44,199 nucleotides of DNA from DATHGT01 sp035317605 (GCA_035317605.1 DATHGT010000036.1:1-44199); one strand, 5' to 3'. Counted from the stretch's first letter, positions 1 through 7,143 are shown. Notes: generated by a model not told the origin, from the sequence alone. Numbers and translations: made by a program.

Positions 1-788
1 ATCCCGTAGCCCCGGACTTCCGCGTAGATGCGCGCGTCGCGGCGCAGCGCGTGCTCGCGGGACTCCAGCACCACGATCCCCGCGCCCTCGCTGCACACGA
101 AGCCGTCGCGGCCGGCGTCGAAGGGACGGGACGCCTTCTCCGGCTCGTCGTTGCGGGTGCTCATGGCCTTCATGGCGCAGAACCCGGCGATGGTGAGGGG
201 GATCACGATGGCCTCGGCCCCGCCCGCGATCATCACGTCGGCCTCGCCCCGCTGGATCAGCTTGAACGCGTCGCCGATGGCGTGGTTGCCGGTGGCGCAC
301 GCGGTGACCACCGATGAGTTCGGGCCCTTGGCTCCGAAGCGCATCGAGACCAGCCCCGAGGCCATGTTGATGATCAGCATGGGGATGAAGAACGGCGACA
401 CCCGATCCGGCCCGCGCTCGAGCAGGGTCTTGTGATTCTCGAGCAGCGTGGTGATGCCGCCGATGCCCGAGCCGATCAGCACGCCGAAGCGGGTGGCGTC
501 GAGGGCGCCGGTGTCGAGGGAGGCGTCCTGGACGGCGAGGGTGGCCGCCGCGATCGCGTATTGCAGATAGGGATCGAGCCGCCGGGCGTCCTTCTTGTCG
601 ACGAAGTTCAGGGGGTCGAAGTTGCGCACTTCACCGGCGATGCGGGTGGGAAGGCTGGTGGCGTCGAACCGGGTGATGGGCCCGATGCCCGAGCGCCCGC
701 GCACGAGCGACGCCCAGAATTCCTCAGCGGTGTTGCCCACGGGCGTGAGCGCCCCGAGCCCGGTGACGACGACCCGCCGAGGCTCCAC
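1..788 (-). CDS. fabF: beta-ketoacyl-ACP synthase II (FabF), C-terminus beyond window
   Basis: Condensing enzyme that elongates acyl-ACP with malonyl-ACP in type II fatty acid synthesis in the cytoplasm. About 262 N-terminal residues of a family usually near 410 are visible; the rest lies outside the window. The protein opens with the typical RRVVVTGLGALTPVGNT strand. The nucleophile is Cys164 in VVTACATGNHAIGDA, and the conserved DGFVCSEGAGIVVLE segment follows near residues 217-231. The two catalytic histidines are not in view. The start is a GTG 4 nt after the acpP stop, with only a weak AGGG as ribosome site, so translation is probably coupled to acpP. It is the last visible gene of the yceD-to-fabF operon. 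FabB is the only alternative; the acpP-fabF adjacency favours FabF. Confidence 0.95.
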   Translation of the reverse strand, partial: MEPRRVVVTGLGALTPVGNTAEEFWASLVRGRSGIGPITRFDATSLPTRIAGEVRNFDPLNFVDKKDARRLDPYLQYAIAAATLAVQDASLDTGALDATRFGVLIGSGIGGITTLLENHKTLLERGPDRVSPFFIPMLIINMASGLVSMRFGAKGPNSSVVTACATGNHAIGDAFKLIQRGEADVMIAGGAEAIVIPLTIAGFCAMKAMSTRNDEPEKASRPFDAGRDGFVCSEGAGIVVLESREHALRRDARIYAEVRGYG

Positions 789-792
789 GGCC

Positions 793-1029
793 CTAGGAGT
801 TGTCCTTGATGTACTGGATGGCGTCCCCGACCGTCACGATCTTCTCGGCATCCTCGTCGGGGATCTGAATGTCGAAGTGCTCCTCCAGCGCCATCACCAA
901 CTCGACCGTGTCGAGCGAGTCGGCTCCGAGGTCCTCGATGAACTTCGCGCTCGGAGTCACGTCGTCCTCCTCGACTCCGAGCTGCTCGCAGATGATTTCC
1001 TTCACCTTCTCCTCGACCGCTTTGGCCAT
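793..1029 (-). CDS. acpP: acyl carrier protein
   Basis: A 78-residue acidic carrier protein that holds growing acyl chains on a 4'-phosphopantetheine arm. The attachment serine is Ser38 in the GADSLDTVELVMALEE motif that begins helix II. Length and charge pattern are standard for AcpP. The ribosome site upstream, GGAGGTGATC, is the best anti-SD match in the operon, which suits the high protein demand. The 87-nt gap from fabG contains a diverged copy of the intergenic repeat also found between fabH and fabD. fabF starts 4 nt downstream. Confidence 0.97.
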   Translation of the reverse strand: MAKAVEEKVKEIICEQLGVEEDDVTPSAKFIEDLGADSLDTVELVMALEEHFDIQIPDEDAEKIVTVGDAIQYIKDNS

Positions 1030-1066
1030 CAGCCGATCACCTCCGTCGGGAAATATCTTTCAGAGC

Positions 1067-1111
1067 CATTGAAGCGTCGCCTCGCGTCGCCGGGCGCCGC
1101 TCAGCTCCTAC
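1067..1111 (-). repeat. Diverged copy (A) of the fab-operon intergenic repeat
   Basis: This 45-nt stretch between fabG and acpP has the same length as the core of the two copies between fabD and fabH. It shares the conserved ends: GTAGGAG at the 5' end and GCGACGCTTCAATG at the 3' end, in minus-strand sense. The central GC-rich part has diverged. As in copy C, it begins a few bases after the stop codon of the preceding gene (fabG). Confidence 0.7.
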
Positions 1112-1116
1112 TACCA

Positions 1117-1866
1117 CTACATGTACAGGCCGCCGTTGACGTGGAACACTTGCCCCGTGACGTAGGAGGCTCCGTCTCCGGCGAGGAATCCTACCACTTC
1201 CGCCACCTCGCGCGCGGTGCCAATGCGGGCGAGCGGGATCTGGGCCAGGAGCGCCTGGCGCGCGGCGTCGGGAATGCCGGCGCTCATGTCGGTGTCGATG
1301 AGACCCGGCGCCACCGCGTTGACGAGGATGCTCCAGTGCGCGAGCTCACGGGCGCAGGCCTTGGTGAGGCCGATGAGACCGGCTTTGGCGGCCGAGTAGT
1401 TCACCTGCCCGGCGTTGCCCATCGCGCCCGCGGTGGAGGCGACGTTGATGATGCGTCCGCTCCGCTGCCGCATCATCGTCTTGGCCGCCGCCCGCGTCAT
1501 CAGGAACGCGCCGCGAAGGTTCACGTCCATGACCTGGTCCCAGTCGTCGTCCTTCATGCGGATCAGCAGCGTGTCGCGGACGATGCCGGCGTTGTTCACC
1601 ACCAGGTCGAGCCGCCCGAACTCCTGGCGGGCCGCGTCGACCAGGCGATCGACGTCCTCGCGCTTGGCCACGTCGGCGGCGAGACCGGCCACGCGACCGG
1701 CCAGGCCCTCCATCGACTTGAGCGCGCTCTGCAAACGGTCGACGTCGCGGCCCGACACCATCACGCTGGCTCCGCGCTCGGCCAGCCATCCCGCGATGGC
1801 GGCGCCGATCCCCCGCGTGCCGCCGGTGACGATCGCCACCCGGCCGTCGAGCGACGGAGCGCTCAC
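1117..1866 (-). CDS. fabG: 3-oxoacyl-ACP reductase
   Basis: NADPH-dependent short-chain dehydrogenase that reduces beta-ketoacyl-ACP in the fatty acid elongation cycle. It has 249 residues, the normal FabG length. The nucleotide-binding TGGTRGIG lies at residues 14-21 and NNAG at 91-94. The catalytic Ser144 (NVAS), Tyr157 and Lys161 (YSAAK) are all present. The C-terminus ends in VNGGLYM, typical of FabG. The start is a GTG whose last two bases are the first two of the fabD stop TGA (GTGA overlap), so the two genes are translationally coupled. The reading frame stays open far upstream of this GTG across fabD, but that extension is only the GC-rich shadow of fabD. Confidence 0.96.
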   Translation of the reverse strand: MSAPSLDGRVAIVTGGTRGIGAAIAGWLAERGASVMVSGRDVDRLQSALKSMEGLAGRVAGLAADVAKREDVDRLVDAARQEFGRLDLVVNNAGIVRDTLLIRMKDDDWDQVMDVNLRGAFLMTRAAAKTMMRQRSGRIINVASTAGAMGNAGQVNYSAAKAGLIGLTKACARELAHWSILVNAVAPGLIDTDMSAGIPDAARQALLAQIPLARIGTAREVAEVVGFLAGDGASYVTGQVFHVNGGLYM

Positions 1867-2810
1867 GCCCCCCCCTTCCCGCTGGCCAGCACTTTCTCGA
1901 GACCGGCCGGATCTTCGACCGCGAAGCCGCGCGCGCCGTCGACGATGCGCTTGAGCAGGCCGGTGAGCACGCGGCCGGGACCGACCTCGACGAAGAGGTC
2001 GCCGCCCTCGGCGGCCAGCCGCTCCACGCACGCGGTCCAGCGCACGGGGCTCGCCACCTGACCCAGCAAGGCGGGCTTGATCTCGTCGGCCCTGCGGGTG
2101 ATCTCCCCGTCGACGTTGCGGGCCACGGGAATCGCCGGATCGCTCACGCCGACGCGGTCCAGCTCGCCGGCCAGCCGCTCGGCCGCCGGGCTCATGAGCG
2201 CGCAGTGGAAGGGCGCGCTCACCGGCAGCATCACGCTCTTCCGGCCGCCCCGACTCGCGGCCAGCGTCACCGCGCGCTCGACGGCGGCGCGATGACCGGC
2301 GACGACGATCTGTCCGGTCGCGTTGATGTTGGCCACGTCGACGACCTCGCGGCCGGACGGCCCCGGCGCGGCTTCGGCGCAGACGGCCTCGACGGTCGCC
2401 AGGTCGAGGCCGAGGATCGCCGCCATCGCGCCCGTGCCCACCGGCACCGCTTCCTGCATCAGCTCGCCGCGCCGTCGCACGATCCGCACCGCGTCGGCGA
2501 AGGCCAGGGCGCCGGCCACGACGAGCGCGGAGTATTCGCCGAGGCTGTGACCGGCGGTGAGGTCCGGTCGCAGACCGCGCTCGGCACACGCTACGGCCGC
2601 GGCCACGCTCGCGGTGAGCACCGCGGGCTGGGTGTTGGCGGTCAGGGCCAGCTCGGACTCGGGTCCTTCGAAGATCAGCCGGGCGAGGTCGAAACCGAGG
2701 GCGTCGTTGGCCTCGGCGAAGACGGCCTTGGCCGCGGGGGAGGCGTCGTGGAACGCGCGCCCCATCCCCACGGCCTGCGACCCCTGCCCGGGAAACTGAA
2801 AGACGATCAT
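1863..2810 (-). CDS. fabD: malonyl-CoA:ACP transacylase
   Basis: Transfers malonyl from CoA to the carrier protein, supplying the extender unit for FabH and FabF. The 315-residue protein has the GQGSQ loop at 8-12, nucleophile Ser89 in GHSLGEYSALV, Arg114 in RRRGELMQ that binds the malonyl carboxylate, and catalytic His202 in APFHCALM. The ATG start overlaps the stop of a short repeat-encoded reading frame (ATGA). No good ribosome site stands directly before it, so re-initiation is likely. The 3' end carries a run of eight G (minus sense, 1868-1875) immediately before the overlap with fabG. Confidence 0.96.
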   Translation of the reverse strand: MIVFQFPGQGSQAVGMGRAFHDASPAAKAVFAEANDALGFDLARLIFEGPESELALTANTQPAVLTASVAAAVACAERGLRPDLTAGHSLGEYSALVVAGALAFADAVRIVRRRGELMQEAVPVGTGAMAAILGLDLATVEAVCAEAAPGPSGREVVDVANINATGQIVVAGHRAAVERAVTLAASRGGRKSVMLPVSAPFHCALMSPAAERLAGELDRVGVSDPAIPVARNVDGEITRRADEIKPALLGQVASPVRWTACVERLAAEGGDLFVEVGPGRVLTGLLKRIVDGARGFAVEDPAGLEKVLASGKGGA

Positions 2811-2929
2811 TGAGCCATCTCGGTCATTGAAGCGTCGGCTCGCCGCGCCGAGCGCGCCTCACCTCCTACCATTTCGGTCATTGAAGCGTCGGCTCGCTGC
2901 GCCGAGCGCGCCTCACCTCCTACTACCAT
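2807..2929 (-). CDS. Short repeat-encoded reading frame linking fabH to fabD (40 aa)
   Basis: This 40-codon frame starts with an ATG overlapping the last codons of fabH and ends with a TGA overlapping the fabD ATG (ATGA). Because the two tandem repeat units are 54 nt (18 codons) long, they stay in one frame and encode two near-identical peptides (VGGEARSAQRADASMTEM and the same with R for Q). It may serve only to carry ribosomes from fabH to fabD. It resembles no protein family I recognise, and a real peptide product is uncertain. Confidence 0.35.
   Translation of the reverse strand: MVVGGEARSAQRADASMTEMVGGEARSARRADASMTEMAQ
2821..2869 (-). repeat. fab-operon intergenic repeat, copy B
   Basis: A 49-nt unit which, read on the minus strand, runs TAGGAGGTGAG (a strong ribosome-site-like block), then a short hairpin (GCTCG-GCGCGG-CGAGC), then GACGCTTCAATGACCG. 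It differs from copy C (2875-2923) at a single base, and the two sit in tandem with a 54-nt period between fabH and fabD. Confidence 0.85.
2875..2923 (-). repeat. fab-operon intergenic repeat, copy C
   Basis: First unit of the tandem pair in transcription order, beginning at the fabH stop codon. It is identical to copy B except for one C/T change in the hairpin loop. The near-identity suggests recent duplication or gene conversion. The unit carries its own AGGAGG block and an ATG about 33 nt downstream, with the hairpin between them. Confidence 0.85.
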
Positions 2930-3903
2930 CGCAGCAGCGCCGCGCCCCAGGTGAAGCCGCCGCCGAACGCGGCGAGCAAGACCAGGTCACCGCGGTGCAG
3001 CCGTCCCGCGGCCACCGCCTCGGCCATCGCGACGTAGATCGACGCGGCGCCGGTGTTGCCGTAGCGGTCGATGTTGACGAAGACGCGCTCCATCGGTAAC
3101 CCCACGCGCTTGGCCGCCGCCTCGATGATGCGCAGGTTCGCCTGGTGCGGGATGAAGAGGTTCACGTCCTTGGCGGACAGGCCGTGGCGCCCGAGGAGCT
3201 TAACGGCGGCGTCCTCGAACATCCGCACCGCCACCTTGAACACCTCGCTGCCCTTCATCTTGGCGTAGTGCTGCCGGGCGTCGATGGTCTCGTGGGTGGC
3301 CGGGGTGCGCGACCCGCCCGCCGGCATGTGGAGCAGCTCCGCGTACTGGCCGTCGGAATAGAGGTCGGCGTCGATGATGCCGCGGTCCTCGTCGGTGGCC
3401 TCGAGCACGGCGGCGCCGGCGGCGTCGGCCAGCAGCACGCAGGTGCCGCGGTCGGTGAAGTCGGTGATCTTGGAGAGCGTCTCAGTTCCGATACAGAGCA
3501 CCCGCCGATACTTGCCGGTCTGGATGAACTGGGCGCCGATGGTCAGGCTGTAGACCGAGGCGGCGCAGGCGGCGAGCACGTCCACCGACCCCGCGCGCCG
3601 GCAGCCCAGCCGGTGCTGGATCACGTTGGCGGTGCTGGGAAAGAAGTGGTCGGGCGTCGTGGTGCCGACCACGATGAGCTCCACGTCCTCCGGCCCGAGG
3701 TTGGCGGCCTCGAGGGCCTGCTGGGCGGCGGGGAGCGCGAGGTCGGAGGAGGCCTCGCCCTCCTCGGCGATGTGGCGCTCGCGGATGCCGCTCCGCTGCA
3801 CGATCCACGCGTCGTCGGTGTCGACGATCCGCTCGAGGTCGGCGTTGGTCAGGATGCGCTTGGGCGCATAGGCGCCCACACCGCTGATGTACGCTCGCGT
3901 CAT
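2923..3903 (-). CDS. fabH: beta-ketoacyl-ACP synthase III
   Basis: Initiates fatty acid synthesis by condensing acetyl-CoA (or another primer) with malonyl-ACP. The 326-residue protein has catalytic Cys113 in VLAACAASVYSL, His253 in IPHQANLRI and Asn283 in YGNTGAAS, the complete FabH triad. It ends in the usual FGGGFTWGAALLRW. I chose the ATG giving MTRAYISGVG, which overlaps the plsX stop by 4 nt (ATGA). A longer upstream extension of the frame runs back into plsX and is not family-like. Downstream, the stop codon is the first part of the tandem repeat. Confidence 0.97.
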   Translation of the reverse strand: MTRAYISGVGAYAPKRILTNADLERIVDTDDAWIVQRSGIRERHIAEEGEASSDLALPAAQQALEAANLGPEDVELIVVGTTTPDHFFPSTANVIQHRLGCRRAGSVDVLAACAASVYSLTIGAQFIQTGKYRRVLCIGTETLSKITDFTDRGTCVLLADAAGAAVLEATDEDRGIIDADLYSDGQYAELLHMPAGGSRTPATHETIDARQHYAKMKGSEVFKVAVRMFEDAAVKLLGRHGLSAKDVNLFIPHQANLRIIEAAAKRVGLPMERVFVNIDRYGNTGAASIYVAMAEAVAAGRLHRGDLVLLAAFGGGFTWGAALLRW

Positions 3904-4922
3904 TCGCGGCTCCCCTCCCGGCCGCCACGCGCGACTTCCGCTTCCAGCGCGGCCCTGATGTGTTCGTTCACGCCCGCCTTGGCCCACTCGGCCGCCACCC
4001 GCACCGCGTTCTTGATGGCCTTCACCGGCGAGGACCCGTGGCAGATGATGGCGGCGCCGTCGATGCCGAGCAGCGGAGCCCCGCCCATCTCCGTGTAGTC
4101 GATGCGCTTGCGGAAGCGCGCGAACGCCCCCTGGGCGAGGGCCGCGCCGACCTTGGAGCGGGTGTCGCGGGTCAGCTCCTCGCGCAGGATCAACCCGAGG
4201 GTCTCGGCCAGGCTCTCCGAGATCTTGAGGGCGACGTTGCCGGTGAAGCCGTCGGTGACCACGACGTCGCAGCGACCGTTGTAGATGTCGCGCCCTTCCA
4301 CGTTACCCACGAAATTCAGCGACGACCCCTTGAGGTGCTCGTAGGCCTCGCGCGTGAGCTCCGTCCCCTTGCCCTCTTCCTCGCCCACCGACAGCAGGCC
4401 GACGCGGGGGTTGTCGTAGCCGAGGATGTCGCGGGCGTAGACGTGACCCATCACCGCGAACTGCAGCAGGTGCCACGACTTGGGATCGATGTTGGCGCCG
4501 GCGTCGAGCAGCACCGTGAAGCGTTTGTGGTTGGGCAAGACGGCGGCGATGGCGGGACGGTCGACCCCGGGCAACACGCCGATGATGAACATCGCGATGG
4601 CCATGGCCGCGCCGGTGTTCCCCGCCGAGATGAAGGCCGAGGCCTCGCCGTCCCGCACCAGCTGCGCTGCCACCCGCAGCGACGAGTCGCGCTTGCGGCG
4701 CAGCGCTTGCGACGGCGACTCGGCCATGCCGACGACCTGCGAGGCGTGCCGGATCTCCACCGCCCCGGAATCGGCCCCCAGTCGCGACACCTCGCGCTCG
4801 ATCGCCGCGCGGTCGCCGACGAGGGCCACCGTCACCCCGAACTCGCGGCTCGCGGCCACCGCGCCCTCGACCACGACCGCGGGGCCGTAGTCGCCTCCCA
4901 TGGCGTCGACCGCTATTTTCAT
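3900..4922 (-). CDS. plsX: phosphate acyltransferase PlsX
   Basis: Converts acyl-ACP to acyl-phosphate, the donor for PlsY in phosphatidic acid synthesis, at the membrane periphery. The 340-residue protein opens with MKIAVDAMGGDYGP, the signature of the family, and contains SAGNTGA (near 102-108), LLDAGAN and DGFTGNV. No ribosome site stands close to the ATG. An AAAGGGG block lies further upstream beside a short hairpin, GGGGT-N7-ACCCC at 4926-4942, that may shorten the effective distance. It is coupled to fabH through an ATGA overlap. Confidence 0.97.
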   Translation of the reverse strand: MKIAVDAMGGDYGPAVVVEGAVAASREFGVTVALVGDRAAIEREVSRLGADSGAVEIRHASQVVGMAESPSQALRRKRDSSLRVAAQLVRDGEASAFISAGNTGAAMAIAMFIIGVLPGVDRPAIAAVLPNHKRFTVLLDAGANIDPKSWHLLQFAVMGHVYARDILGYDNPRVGLLSVGEEEGKGTELTREAYEHLKGSSLNFVGNVEGRDIYNGRCDVVVTDGFTGNVALKISESLAETLGLILREELTRDTRSKVGAALAQGAFARFRKRIDYTEMGGAPLLGIDGAAIICHGSSPVKAIKNAVRVAAEWAKAGVNEHIRAALEAEVARGGREGSRE

Positions 4923-4925
4923 GGT

Positions 4926-4942
4926 GGGGTGGGACCGACCCC
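4926..4942 (-). promoter_or_regulatory. Small hairpin in the plsX leader
   Basis: A 5-bp stem with a 7-nt loop (GGGGT-CGGTCCC-ACCCC in transcript sense) fills most of the 21-nt gap between rpmF and plsX. It ends 3 nt before the plsX ATG. It overlaps the only purine-rich block that could act as the ribosome site. A role in translation control is inference. Confidence 0.35.
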
Positions 4943-4943
4943 T

Positions 4944-5126
4944 TTAAGTTCCCTCGACCGCGACGATCTCCCGGCCCTTGTAGTAGCCGCAGTGGGGGCA
5001 GACCCGGTGCGGCAGCTTCGGCTCCCGGCACTGCGGGCAGACCGAGTGGGCGGGCGCCGAGAGCTTGTAGTGCGTCCGGCGCTTGCGGCCGCGCGTCTTG
5101 GAGTGGCGTCGTTTGGGCAGCGGCAT
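4944..5126 (-). CDS. rpmF: 50S ribosomal protein L32
   Basis: Small zinc-binding protein of the large ribosomal subunit, 60 residues. It opens with MPLPKRRHSKTRGRKRRTHY, the standard L32 N-terminus. Two CXXC pairs (Cys30/33 and Cys43/46) form the zinc ribbon. The internal ATG at 5126 was chosen over longer in-frame extensions because it gives the family length and lies 10 nt after the yceD stop. The yceD-rpmF-plsX-fab order is the conserved arrangement that links ribosome and lipid synthesis. Confidence 0.97.
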   Translation of the reverse strand: MPLPKRRHSKTRGRKRRTHYKLSAPAHSVCPQCREPKLPHRVCPHCGYYKGREIVAVEGT

Positions 5127-5136
5127 GACGAGTCCC

Positions 5137-5655
5137 CTATCGTGCGTCGTGATGGGATCGCGTGGCGAGATCCCGGAGGACCGCCAGGCGCGGATCCGGC
5201 GCCCGCTCCGGACAGGCGCAGGCGACCAGGTTGCGGTTTCCGCCACAGACCGGGCAGAGTCCCCGGCACTCCTCGCGGCAGAGTGGCTTCATGGGCAGGG
5301 CCAGCGCGGTCTCGCTCGCCACCAGCGTGGAGAGGTCGATCTCGCCGCCGTGATAGAAGTCCAGGTCGAGGTCGTCGGTGCCCAGCTCGACACGATCCCC
5401 GCTCGGCGGACGGGGGATGAAGCGGACGTCCACGGCGGCGCGAGCCCGGACCGGGAACTCCTCGAGGCAGCGCCCGCAGATCACCGGCACCGTGGCCTCG
5501 ATGTTGCCGGCGACCACCACGTCGTCGCCGTCCCGCTCGGCACGCAGATGGACCCCCTCGAGCCGCCAGCTCGGATCGGCGAACGGCGAGCCCAAGAGGC
5601 CCGCGTCGTCGATGATGAAACCGTCGTCGGAGATGTCGGACACCCGGAGGATCAT
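5137..5655 (-). CDS. yceD: YceD/DUF177 family protein
   Basis: A 172-residue member of the DUF177 (YceD) family, which almost always stands directly before rpmF and is implicated in 23S rRNA accumulation. Cysteines are arranged as CGRC at 60-63 and C126, C130, C134, C137 plus two near the C-terminus, suggesting metal binding. The ATG giving MILRVSD is chosen. A longer frame would start at a GTG at 5715, but that codon lies inside the -10/-35 region of the promoter and cannot be in the transcript. First gene of the operon, with a leader of roughly 40 nt and a modest AGGTG ribosome site. Confidence 0.9.
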   Translation of the reverse strand: MILRVSDISDDGFIIDDAGLLGSPFADPSWRLEGVHLRAERDGDDVVVAGNIEATVPVICGRCLEEFPVRARAAVDVRFIPRPPSGDRVELGTDDLDLDFYHGGEIDLSTLVASETALALPMKPLCREECRGLCPVCGGNRNLVACACPERAPDPRLAVLRDLATRSHHDAR

Positions 5656-5702
5656 GGCACCTAAGTCTGGATGAATAAACGACTTTTTTCCTGAACCCGG
5701 CC

Positions 5703-5731
5703 AGTATATCGGCACGGGTTTGGCAAGTCAA
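5703..5731 (-). promoter_or_regulatory. sigma-70-type promoter of the yceD-rpmF-plsX-fab operon
   Basis: On the minus strand there is TTGACT (5731-5726), a 17-nt spacer and TATACT (5708-5703). Each hexamer has one mismatch to consensus. Transcription should start near 5696. The -35 box faces the htpX -35 box with 5 bp between them. Confidence 0.85.
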
Positions 5732-5736
5732 GGCAT

Positions 5737-5765
5737 TTGACCCGCCCCGGGCGCTTTGCTACGCT
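5737..5765 (+). promoter_or_regulatory. Promoter of htpX
   Basis: TTGACC (5737-5742), 17-nt spacer, TACGCT (5760-5765). The predicted start near 5772 leaves about 25 nt before the ATG, enough for the GGAGG at 5782-5786. Together with the divergent promoter it forms the inverted repeat GTCAA-GGCAT-TTGAC at 5727-5741. Confidence 0.7.
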
Positions 5766-5796
5766 TTCAGTGGATCTCTACGGAGGGCCACATACC

Positions 5797-6645
5797 ATGT
5801 CGAACATCTTCAAGACCGGACTGCTCCTGGCCGTGTTGACCGCCATGCTGGTCCTCATCGGGGGCGCGATCGGGGGCCAGCAGGGGATGCTCGTCGCGTT
5901 CGTGCTCGCCCTGGGCATGAACTTCTTCAGCTACTGGTTCTCCGACAAGATGGTGCTGGCCATGTACGGGGCGCGGCCCATCGAGGAGTCGGAAGCGCCC
6001 GCGCTCTACGCGGTGGTGCGGCGTCTGGCCACGCTGGCGCAGATCCCGATGCCGCGGGTCTACATGATCGCCAGCGATACCCCCAACGCGTTCGCCACCG
6101 GGCGCAATCCCGAGCACGCGGCGGTGGCGGTGACCGAGGGCATCTTGCGCATCCTCGACCAGGAGGAGCTGGAGGGCGTGCTCGCCCACGAGCTGTCGCA
6201 CGTGAAGAACCGTGACGTGCTGATCTCCACGATCGCCGCGACGCTGGCCGGCGCCATCACCTATCTCGCCCACATGGCCCAGTGGGCCGCCATCTTCGGA
6301 GGCGGCCGGCGCGACGACGACGAAGGGGGCAGCAACCCGATCGCGCTGATCGCCATGGCCATCATCGCACCCATCGCGGCCATGCTGGTCCAGCTGGCCG
6401 TCTCCCGCTCGCGCGAGTTCCAGGCCGACGCCACCGGCGCCCGGCTCGCCGGCCGCTCGTGGGGTCTGTCGAAGGCCCTCGAGAAGCTGCAGATGGCCCA
6501 GCAGGTCGCGCCCATGAACGCCAATCCGGCCACCGCGCACCTGTTCATCGTGAACCCGCTGAGCGGCCGGGCGTTCATGAACCTCTTCTCGACCCATCCC
6601 CCGCTGGAAGAACGCATCGCCCGCCTGCGCGCGATGCGCATCTAG
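5797..6645 (+). CDS. htpX: Membrane zinc metalloprotease HtpX
   Basis: Inner-membrane M48 protease that takes part in quality control of membrane proteins. The 282-residue protein has two N-terminal membrane segments (about 5-25 and 30-47), then zinc ligands in HELSH (131-135) with Glu132 as catalytic base. Two further hydrophobic stretches lie near 143-162 and 181-202, and the third ligand is Glu207 in SREFQADATGARL. The acidic RRDDDEGG loop (171-178) is a common HtpX insertion. The ATG at 5797 follows GGAGG by 10 nt; a longer frame from 5737 would begin inside the promoter. Monocistronic and divergent from the fab operon. Confidence 0.95.
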   Translation: MSNIFKTGLLLAVLTAMLVLIGGAIGGQQGMLVAFVLALGMNFFSYWFSDKMVLAMYGARPIEESEAPALYAVVRRLATLAQIPMPRVYMIASDTPNAFATGRNPEHAAVAVTEGILRILDQEELEGVLAHELSHVKNRDVLISTIAATLAGAITYLAHMAQWAAIFGGGRRDDDEGGSNPIALIAMAIIAPIAAMLVQLAVSRSREFQADATGARLAGRSWGLSKALEKLQMAQQVAPMNANPATAHLFIVNPLSGRAFMNLFSTHPPLEERIARLRAMRI

Positions 6646-6709
6646 ACTCTCTATCGCGGGAAGACTTTCGTCAGCAGGAACGTCGGCGAGAGCGGTCCGA
6701 CGGCCGTGA

Positions 6710-6859
6710 TCAGACCGCCCCTGCTTCTTCCAGCCTCTCCCGGCGAATGGCGACAGCTTCGTTTGCGGGCAGGTCGTTCGCTACGTCGTAGCGCGGATCG
6801 CCGAAGTAGTTGATGACCCGGTCGATTCGACGAGGACGATCGGTCTTCACGAGTGTCAT
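6710..6859 (-). CDS. Hypothetical protein, 49 aa
   Basis: A short reading frame preceded by a strong ribosome site (AAGGAGGGTGCG-ATG). It encodes a charged, soluble 49-residue protein rich in Arg, Asp and Glu, with an RVINYFGDPRYDVANDLPAN core that looks structured. I recognise no family. An in-frame extension to 7126 lacks support. It lies alone between htpX and the stress-protein gene; the 64 nt after htpX and the 284 nt upstream of this gene show no other coding signal, and I could not find a convincing promoter there. Confidence 0.55.
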   Translation of the reverse strand: MTLVKTDRPRRIDRVINYFGDPRYDVANDLPANEAVAIRRERLEEAGAV

Positions 6860-7143
6860 CGCACCCTCCTTGATTGAGACAGCCGAGAGAAGTGCAGTCG
6901 TGATGCCATCTCTGGAGGTTCGAGAAACCAAGAACTTGCACGCCTGATACGTGGCGGCGAGTCGGGAAGACTTCCACCTCAGTCGGAAGCGCACGACCGT
7001 TCTGACCGTGCTACGTTCGTGACGAGGCCGTGCTGGAGGGTCCGGGAGCAGGGATGTCGTCCGATCGCGAGAGGCAGCCCGAACGAGCTCGCGGCCTTCC
7101 GCGCGCGGCAGGGACAGCGGATCCATTTCACGGAGGGTTGGCC

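Noticed and set aside
5656..5715. Earlier GTG start for yceD
   Set aside because: The codon lies inside the promoter hexamers, so it would not be in the transcript; the family also starts near MILRVSD.
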